The position numbers were made by a program, and so were the translations under genes. A DNA stretch of 64,000 bases. Source: Apoda limacodes. Its lineage: Eukaryota > Arthropoda > Insecta > Lepidoptera > Limacodidae. Where the stretch lies: NCBI GenBank assembly GCA_946406115.1, contig OX291545.1, positions 16,816,001-16,880,000 of the forward strand, written 5' to 3'. Position 1 is the first letter of the stretch, and the number at the start of each line of letters is the position of its first letter. Of this stretch, positions 57,369-64,000 are shown piece after piece. The notes beneath the pieces were generated by a model that saw nothing but the letters and a program-made list of their open reading frames with translations, was not told the origin of the DNA and made no database searches.

Positions 57369-57434
57369 ACAAGCTTATACGGTCCGCTTAATGGTAAGCG
57401 GTCAAAAAAGTCTATGGACGCTTGCAACACCTGG
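57369..57434 (-). repeat. LINE-A 3' end, minus strand
   Basis: On the minus strand: 'ccaggtgttgcaagcgtcca', 'tgaccgcttaccattaagcg' and 'gaccgtataagcttgt'. The three plus frames reported across it are by-products. Confidence 0.7.
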
Positions 57435-57629
57435 CGTATCTATACCTGTACTTTGCCCTACACCGTATTCCCGTTATGTCGCGATTTATTAAGGAAGTAG
57501 TGGTAATCGTCTTGATTTCCTTAGAAATTTATCTATTACAGCGGAATTCCTGTCGCGATATTTTTATATGTTATCCCATGCATCTCATTGTCAACGTCTG
57601 TTCGTTCCTACAAAATCCTTTTTTCTGTC

Positions 57630-57864
57630 GTCGTTTCACCCGGTAGACGTCCACTGAACTGAACGTAGGCCTCCCCTATATGTTTCCACAGCGGCCGGTC
57701 CTGAGCCGCCCGCGCCTTTCGCTTCCTGCGGCTCTGACCACGTCATCTGTCCACCCTGTAGGAGGCCGTCCCACGGTGCGTCTTCCGATCCGTTGTCTCT
57801 CGAGAACCTTTCTTCCCCATCGATTATCGGTTCGACAAGCGATGTGGCCAGCCCATTGCCACTT
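57630..57864 (-). pseudogene. RTE-type LINE C-terminal fragment, antisense
   Basis: On the minus strand a frame reads 'KWQWAGHIACRTDNRWGRKV', 'LERQRIGRRTVGRPPTGWTD' and 'DVVRAAGSERRGRLRTGRCG', then a stop, after which the sequence continues in another frame ('EAYVQFSGR'). 'KW.WAGH.AR' with 'GRPP.RW.DD' is the well-known C-terminal region of RTE-like endonuclease/reverse-transcriptase proteins in moths. Nothing upstream of it is present, so this is an isolated fragment. The plus-strand frame at 57680-57898 is its shadow. Confidence 0.85.
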
Positions 57865-58334
57865 TTTTCTGTGGCGTAGAGGAAAATCGAAAATCTGAGT
57901 GGGCTAACTAATATGATTTTTTCATTCGTATTTGTGGGTATTTTGCGGTTGCTTCATATTTTGATCTAGAGATCGCTTAGATTGTTTGCTTGCTTGATGA
58001 TTTTGTATATGCATCGACTATTATAATATCAACGCGCCCTGTTAGCTTCTGATTAGATCACTTTGTTGTCTATAATAGAGAAAATTATTATTGGACCATA
58101 TGCATCACGTATTATATTATTTTTATGTTTTAAATTATTTACCAACATTTCCAAATAACGGTTAAAAATATTTATATTATATATTAGAATAATAGCAATA
58201 TTTGATATAAATCAAGATGGTTTAAATACTGCCTTTATGGGACGCTTTTTGTGACTCCTAAGTCTATGTAAACATTACAACCTGCTCTAAAATTTTATAC
58301 CTATTCGTGATATAGTAATTTTAGCAAAATGAAC
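57865..58334. other. AT-rich stretch, no gene seen
   Basis: No supported feature. Confidence 0.4.
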
Positions 58335-58510
58335 TTTTTTTATGACACTAAGGTGGCAAACTAGCTAACGATATGCCTGATGGGATGGCGCAACACTCCC
58401 AAATTGCCAACCCTTTAAGAATCCCATATTGTAGTTCTAAGAGAAAACTTTGCCAGGGAGCTTATTCCGCCACCTGAGCGTTCGCGTAACGAAGCTATTC
58501 TGAAACAGAA
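58335..58510 (-). repeat. LINE-A 3' region, minus strand
   Basis: On the minus strand: 'gttctgtttcagaatag', 'gcgaacgctcaggtggcgga', 'ataagctccctggcaaagtt' and 'agtttgccaccttagtgtca'. It has a T-run on the plus strand as its poly-A. It reaches into the last coding codons of the family. Confidence 0.8.
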
Positions 58511-59194
58511 CTTTCTTTCTCTTTAGAGTTTCAATGCTGCCAGCCTTTATCGCCATGATTGTAACTGGTTGTAATTAGGCCATTTTTTTATGATCTTATA
58601 GATTTTTATACTTGTTACTATATAAGTAGGCACGTTTGTTGTTTTAACTAGGTTCTAAGTATATTTTAATAGTTAAAAAATTTAATCTTTGGAAGTTAGT
58701 ACCTACAATTAAAATACTATTGTATTTATCTATATAGATACAAACAAAGTAGCGAAAGCTAATTAATTTCTAAATAGCTACACAAAATGTACCCTTTGTC
58801 AGATTATTCTGACGGTACATTCCGCCTTTTGTTTTATTGGATTATGCGACGAGGCCGAGAAGTAGCTATAACTATTCAGCGTTGTCTTTTGTGTTATGGA
58901 AAAACTTGTTCTTAAACCCATGTAGTGTGAAAGCATCGTTTATTTTTGCAGTTTAATGTTACATATGTACACATATTAGGTATCGACATCGCACTGCGAC
59001 TGTCATCTCTTCTCGGCCAGCGTGCAGCGCTCGTGGCCGAGCTTGGCCGCCTTGTTAGCGCGTACAATGTAGCAAAGGAAACATTTTGTATTAGATGTTA
59101 CTTGATATATAAATTGGTCTGTAAAAAATTCGTTTCTTCTGAGTAACTGTTTTTAATGTATGTAAAACTTGTAGTATTTTAATTATCAGTATTT
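58511..59194. other. Intergenic or intronic stretch
   Basis: AT-rich. A small GC-rich patch at 58980-59060 ('tctcggccagcgtgcagcgc') sits in a 66-residue frame (58946-59146) without a domain. No repeat assigned. Confidence 0.4.
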
Positions 59195-59460
59195 ACTAGC
59201 TTTTGCCCGCGGCTCCGTGCGTGCGGTTCATTTGGTAATCCGCATTGGACTCCTACTCCTTGATTACCTGGGTTACTATTGATTCACGGCTTCGATCAAT
59301 CAACTCGACCATACCTATTCGCTTAAGCAAGCTATTGCTATAGTTACAGCAATAATTATTTCTGTAGGAGCTTTTAAACTTCCGGGATAAATGGCAGCTT
59401 ATGTGTTATTAAATGCTCGGCTATCTCCATTCCAAAATTCGGTTAAATCGTTATAGTTGT
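59195..59460 (-). repeat. 'atcacgctt'-type repeat, degraded minus copy
   Basis: 'ctagcttttgcccgcggctc' at the start and 'ttgctatagttacagc', 'cttccgggataaatg' and 'ccaaaattcggttaaatcg' within it. It is a diverged relative of the family at 15355. Confidence 0.6.
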
Positions 59461-59472
59461 CAAAATTTACAA

Positions 59473-59812
59473 AGTTCTTCAAGAGGAGTGTGATAGATTT
59501 TTAAAGGATTGGCACCACAAGAGTGATGCCCCTAGCCTAACAAACGTCACTAGGCTAAGGTGATCGCTTTACATCATCAGGCGGGCTGTATCATGGGCGT
59601 AGCAAAGTACAGTCAGGGGGGGGGGGGCATCTGCCCCCCCCTAGGTGCCCATTGCCTGAAGGAATTGGCTCAAAATTTACATGTTTACTATTTTAAAATG
59701 ACATTTTCTATCAGGTCTGCCCCCCCCCCCCTAGCCAAGCCTGCCCCCTCCATCCAAAAGTTGGCTACGCCCATGGGCCGTATGCTTATTGACACCTTAG
59801 TGGTATAATAAA
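59473..59812 (+). repeat. LINE-A 3' end split by a hAT-type MITE
   Basis: The left part (59473-59591) has 'gttcttcaagaggagtg', 'aaggtgatcgctttacatca' and 'tcaggcgggctgta'. The right part (59776-59812) has 'ggccgtatgcttattgacac' and 'cttagtggtataataaa'. Together they give an ordinary LINE-A tail. Confidence 0.82.
59592..59775. mobile_element. hAT-type MITE, 184 bp
   Basis: Termini CATGGGCGTAGC and GCTACGCCCATG are perfect 12-bp inverted repeats. They are flanked by GGCTGTAT (59584-59591) and GGCCGTAT (59776-59783), an 8-bp target duplication with one change. The interior has long G and C runs that can pair (12 G at 59616, 12 C near 59720), and no open frame of its own. The 82-residue frame running through it is accidental. 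Terminus form and duplication length fit hAT. Confidence 0.88.
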
Positions 59813-59934
59813 TATACATGTATCTAATATTTCTTAATCCATTTCTTTGTTTTCTAAAAATTTTCTATACTTATCTTCTGCTTTTTAGTTTTTAGACACA
59901 GTCAGTTCCCGACACCACAAAACTATAACATAAA

Positions 59935-60247
59935 AACCTGTCAAGTGCGAGTCGGACTCGCGCACCGTGGGTTTTGTACCGCCATTAACGCAATTGACGT
60001 ACAGAAACCAAAAACAAAAAGTGTGCCACTAACCAATCAAAACAACATCAAAAAGTCAATAATCCAATGAGCAATGACTTACCAAGCTCGAAGTTGCTTA
60101 ACTTTAGTATCGTTTCCAATAAATATATAAAATAAATATGTAACTGTTTCTTCTAATAATCTAAACTTTTTTCGTTAGATGGCGCTGATAATGTGGTATA
60201 AAGATGGTAATGGCTCGAGCCCGTTTCATACTTGGCCGGTTTCGTAA
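59935..60247. repeat. Palindrome-ended 'cttggccgg' element
   Basis: Left 'ctgtcaagtgcgagtcggac' and right 'catacttggccggttt' are inverted ends. The interior differs from other copies. The layout matches 8906-9172. Confidence 0.65.
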
Positions 60248-62275
60248 TAAGGTTCGTCTATCCAAAGACTTTATGAATAAAAAAAGTGCAAGACGGCCTT
60301 TGATGCCCTCGATATTTTTTCAAAGCTTCAATTTTTTGTTTAGAAAAACCTTCAGGAAACATTTTGTGTAAAAAATCTATACTACGTGGAGTCTTAAGTA
60401 ATTAATGTACTAATAGGTAATGAAGTTTTCAGTAAGAAGAAAAATTAAGAATAAGAAGGTGTTCCTGAAGCTAAAAAAACCTACATCTTCGAAACATTGT
60501 AAATTTTTTCACAATTAATGCTGTAAATTTTATAATCACCTTGCTGGATGGTCTGTTTAATTTAAACAATGACTATGATTAACCGAAAAATAACGGTTCT
60601 TCGCCGCCAAATGTTTATTTGTACATATTTATGGCTATAGTTCTGCTTTTTGTGGCGCTGCAAATATGTGTGGCGGATCGCACGTCGGCGTGAGATTTTG
60701 GACACCTCTCTGCTTACTAAATTTAATATTGTCGGCCTTTACGACGATAAAAGAACCAAAAAAACTATGAAATCGCCATTGTGTCGGCAAAACGAACGAC
60801 AGTTCGCGCCTACCAGCCACTCATGAAAATTATTTTGTTTTTATTTCAAAATGTACGTTTATGATAACACCTGTTTCTCCGATGCCTTTGGGATCAGTGT
60901 CAAAGCATGTCGTCGCCATTTTTTGCCAATTTGGACGCATCTCTACCTAATTTAACAAGTAATACAAATTTTGTTGCTTCTATTTAAAAGAAGAATTCAC
61001 AGTAAGTAGCAACTTGGCAACACTTTTAAATATTTTTTTTTTTTTTAGTTATTTAAAGTTTAAATTCTGATCGTATACGTATTCTTACATTACCATGTTT
61101 TGATGATACTTTGAAACATCATATTCGTCATGAGTCAATGGTATAAATCAAAGTTTATGTCAAATATAATGATGCGCCTGTCAAAGGCAGACCGCCGCGG
61201 CCACTGTCCAAGTTTTTGCATAATCAAAACGACGGAATGCAGTCCCTATATATGATAACAAAGAAATAACACCAAATAAACTTTTGGTTGCAAATTAATT
61301 ACAGAACACTGTTTTCAACGAAAGATTTGGTTAGTATTTCGATCAAATTAACACTAAATTAAAACATACACGTAAAACTCATATAATAAAGAGTGTATAT
61401 ATTATATATGTAATCTAGGATTTTGATTTAATTAGACAATTTAATTAAATTATTTTTATCACACTCGTAAACAATGTCATTACGTGCAGGCAAAGCGGGT
61501 GCTAAGATCTTTATTACTCCCACGGGCTTTTTCTTTTTTAAATTTTATTTTCTCTATGCAAAGCGCGCGTTCATAGAACCCACGGGCGATAATGGCGCGT
61601 GTATTCTATCAAGTATGTATAAAAAGCTGGTTTGTTCAAAACAAGAACTACGCGCACATACAAGCAAACTAACAAGTTTATCTTGAGCCAAAAGTTTTTA
61701 TTTATAAATTCTTTAGGTGTTTAGGTGGCGTTGTTTTCTCTACTTCTGTTCCCACTTTTTCAATTGTGTTATTTATTCACCTTATATATTTATTTATTTA
61801 CTGGCCTAAGTGTAAAACAGACACAAAGTGGGCGCGGGCGTTAGTGATTTTCCCCTTACTACCCTTAATACACAATGTACTTTATTATAGGCATAATTAT
61901 TAAATGTGATTCACATAACGTACTAGTGATTCACATTCAACGAATCAAATAGGTACTTGTAAGTAGATATGTATGTAGGTACATATGTATATCAGCTAAA
62001 TTTCCCGAATGGGGTAGCCAGCGGCTGGATACACATACAACCACATCACACTTCTAACAGAGTTTCAAATGCTTGCCTTATTATGATGTTCGGTATAAGT
62101 TTTTATAACCAGGTGGTTCACTTAAGGAGTCGTGACTTACCTACCCTGGATTTGACGCTCGGGATCTCTGTACTTACGGGAGTCGCATGCTGCTAGCCTA
62201 GCCTTAAACCTTTAGGTCAGCGTATTATCTCATATTAGTACTTATGCCTTAAGATATTCCAAATCAACACAAAGT
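60248..62275. other. AT-rich stretch, no gene seen
   Basis: Several frames of 60-75 residues show no domain. The frame at 61474-61686 starts at ATG with 'MSLRAGKAGAKIFITPTGFF' but is interrupted by low-complexity sequence. No repeat assigned. Confidence 0.4.
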
Positions 62276-62425
62276 ACTAGCTTTAGCCCGCGACTTTGTC
62301 CCTTACATTTAGGATACTAAATGGAATTTAAGATAAACCATCATCAGATACCAAAAACATCATAAAAATCCGTTAAGTAGTAATAGCGTAGCGCCAACAC
62401 CAACAGACAGAGAAACATGCCTTTA
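62276..62425 (-). repeat. Lepidopteran 'ctagctttagcccgcg' repeat fragment
   Basis: 'ctagctttagcccgcgactt' followed by 'gtcccttacattta' and 'aaatccgttaagtagt' is the edge of a repeat related to 59195. It is short and diverged. Confidence 0.5.
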
Positions 62426-63110
62426 CAATACAGACAATAACATTAAAATTTCAATATTCTCATACAATTAAATAACACAAAGTGATGTGAAAAAGTAAAG
62501 GTTGTGCAATAAAATCAATAGGAAACGCCAAAGTAAGCATAATTACTATAAAAAATATCCTTTGAATAAATATGGTTAATGTAAACTAACATTCAAAGTC
62601 AAACCTTTATTAACTGTTAACTGCGAAAGCAGTAATGTAAATATTGTAAAATTATATCCAGCATGGTTTTTAAATGTCGTTAAAAACCTACCTTTTTCAA
62701 TAGAAAATATAACATGAATTTAAGCCTCGTTGTCTTATAATCATTGATCAAAACACTGTTAATAATTTCTAATCTTAAAGTTGGTATTTAAAATATTATC
62801 GTTAACAATGATATTACTTGACGTGGGAAATATGCTCGTTTGTAAATGAAAGAACGCAACATTGTCCATAAATTTTACAATGAGTTATGGGACTGGCCTA
62901 CTAGGTACGGTTGATGCATAATTCAATCATAATATTCGCATTGCAAACTCTATGCAATAGTCATACGACAAACGAATTCAAATGTGGTTCTTGCATTGAT
63001 TTGTTAATTTTTTTTTTCATTACATCTCGTGAATTATTAATCTGACGATTTTGGTAACTTATGTAATAAAGAGTAAAATATTTATGTATTACATATTGGC
63101 TGTCTCTGAA
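62426..63110. other. AT-rich stretch, no gene seen
   Basis: No supported feature. Confidence 0.45.
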
Positions 63111-63111
63111 C

Positions 63112-63305
63112 CCCTGAGCTAGTTGGGAGTGATGCTGCTTGCGAGGGGTGTGGGTTCGATATCCACACATAGGGCAAACATTAATGTGATAAATATTTGT
63201 GTCTATCAGGACTCTAGGTGTTTTCCTAACTAATTTAGTACCCGTAGGTAGTTACGGCTTTGGTGAGTTTGGGTTCAGATGGCGCTGTGTGGTTTGCTCC
63301 AAAAT
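63112..63305 (+). repeat. tRNA-derived SINE
   Basis: 'tgagctagttgggag' gives the A-box region and 'gtgggttcgatatccacac' a good B box. The body 'aaacattaatgtgataaata' and the 3' block 'tttgggttcagatggcgctg' are shared with the copies at 4791 and 14306. It ends in an A-rich run. Confidence 0.8.
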
Positions 63306-63825
63306 AAAATTATTGCATTACATATAAATAGTAATATTAATGTACAAATAGTACATTTTAAATATATTAACGTGTAAATCGTAAATATTCAATGAGAACT
63401 ACTTTACAAATAAATAATATATAAATTACAATACTTTTAATAATATCAAAGTACATAGAATACTATAAGGAAAAAGTCTCTACGAATAAGAGGGGACAAG
63501 AGTGTGGTTAGGCGTTGCGTTTCCATATATAGTGCATACAAACTCTTGTTGACCTATAGAATATGTCACTAGTTGACAATAAAAATTGGCTATGTATAGG
63601 TGCAACTAACTCTTCTTATCCAGTGGTCAAAAATCAAAACAACAGTTGCCATATTAAAATTGAATGAACTTACACAACAATAGCGACCAAACACCGTGTC
63701 AGAAAAGTTTGTGGCACTGTACATGTTTCTGACAGTTATATTGTTTTTTTTTTTTATTATATTAAGCCAGCATAACAACATTGGACAGCCCTAACCGTAT
63801 TTTGAGTTCAAATTTCGTGAACAGT
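63306..63825. other. AT-rich stretch, no gene seen
   Basis: No open frame or repeat assigned, apart from a T-run at 63744-63756. Confidence 0.45.
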
Positions 63826-63831
63826 CGCCAG

Positions 63832-63925
63832 TATATAAGATAAAACTTACCGGGCGGGAGTGCTCTAAGTACTATGCTAATACTATGTTCATGTGACTAA
63901 TGCGATCGGTGTGATTAGTGTAAGT
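63832..63925 (+). promoter_or_regulatory. Possible TATA promoter and 5' exon
   Basis: TATATAAG at 63832-63839 is followed after 80 bases by a good donor-like GTAAGT (63920-63925). A start site about 30 bases after the TATA box, near 63865, would give a non-coding first exon of about 55 bases. No initiator motif was recognised, and the window ends before the gene could be seen. This is a weak inference. Confidence 0.2.
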
Positions 63926-64000
63926 TTTTACTATTGGAACTATCGCGTTAACGTAATAAATATATGAAAATTAAGTAGAGCCTCTAGCAGATGCGTTTTA

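Noticed and set aside
57228..57646. Overlapping plus-strand frames of 74-90 residues
   Set aside because: They cross a minus-strand LINE-A tail (57369-57434) and other relic sequence, with no domain.
1..64000. CRISPR arrays, operons, bacterial-type genes
   Set aside because: The sequence is clearly eukaryotic. No regularly spaced direct repeats with unique spacers were seen, and the only short tandem arrays are microsatellites and the hAT hexamers.

Overview
This window looks like non-coding, transposon-rich DNA from a moth or butterfly (Lepidoptera). It is AT-rich. It holds no intact gene that I can recognise, and every recognisable protein domain belongs to a transposable element. The lepidopteran call rests on dispersed sequences that I recognise from memory as common in that order: a repeat ending in 'actcgcacttggccgg', LINE 3' ends built on 'tccataggctacggtgaccg', tRNA- and 5S-rRNA-derived SINEs, and a repeat that starts near 'atcacgctt' and often ends in CTAGT. 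No database search was possible.

Layout. 0-5 kb: AT-rich DNA with one 'cttggccgg' repeat and two tRNA-type SINEs. 5-9.2 kb: a pile-up of one LINE family (called LINE-A here) with a broken reverse transcriptase whose catalytic YADD is intact, followed by 'cttggccgg' repeats. 9.9-18.8 kb: a LINE C-terminus, a terminal-inverted-repeat (TIR) element, a MITE, 'cttggccgg' and 'atcacgctt' repeats and a SINE. 19.8-21.6 kb: one hAT element inside another, each with a perfect 8-bp target duplication, inside an older repeat; the inner one keeps the C-terminus of a hAT transposase. 21.6-25 kb: three more copies of the MITE (one inside a 'cttggccgg' repeat) and a GC-rich open frame followed by AATAAA. 25-36 kb: AT-rich DNA with scattered repeats and two long inverted-repeat elements. 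36.8-42.7 kb: a degraded LINE-A copy (endonuclease then reverse transcriptase) split by a jockey-like LINE (LINE-B) flanked by a 9-bp duplication. 43-52 kb: inverted 'cttggccgg' and 5S-SINE copies and a G-quadruplex motif. 53.2-54.1 kb: two GC/CpG-rich islands that could be minus-strand promoter or 5' exon sequence. 57-60 kb: antisense LINE pieces and a 184-bp hAT-type MITE inside a LINE-A tail. The extreme right end has a TATA box upstream of a donor-like GTAAGT.

The main value of the window is its insertion stratigraphy. At least four nested insertions can be read directly, three with target-site duplications, and they give a relative order of activity: hAT into hAT into an older repeat, LINE-B into LINE-A, hAT MITE into LINE-A, and MITE into the 'cttggccgg' repeat. 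No element here looks autonomous. I found no CRISPR array, no functional tRNA or rRNA gene, and no convincing host coding exon.
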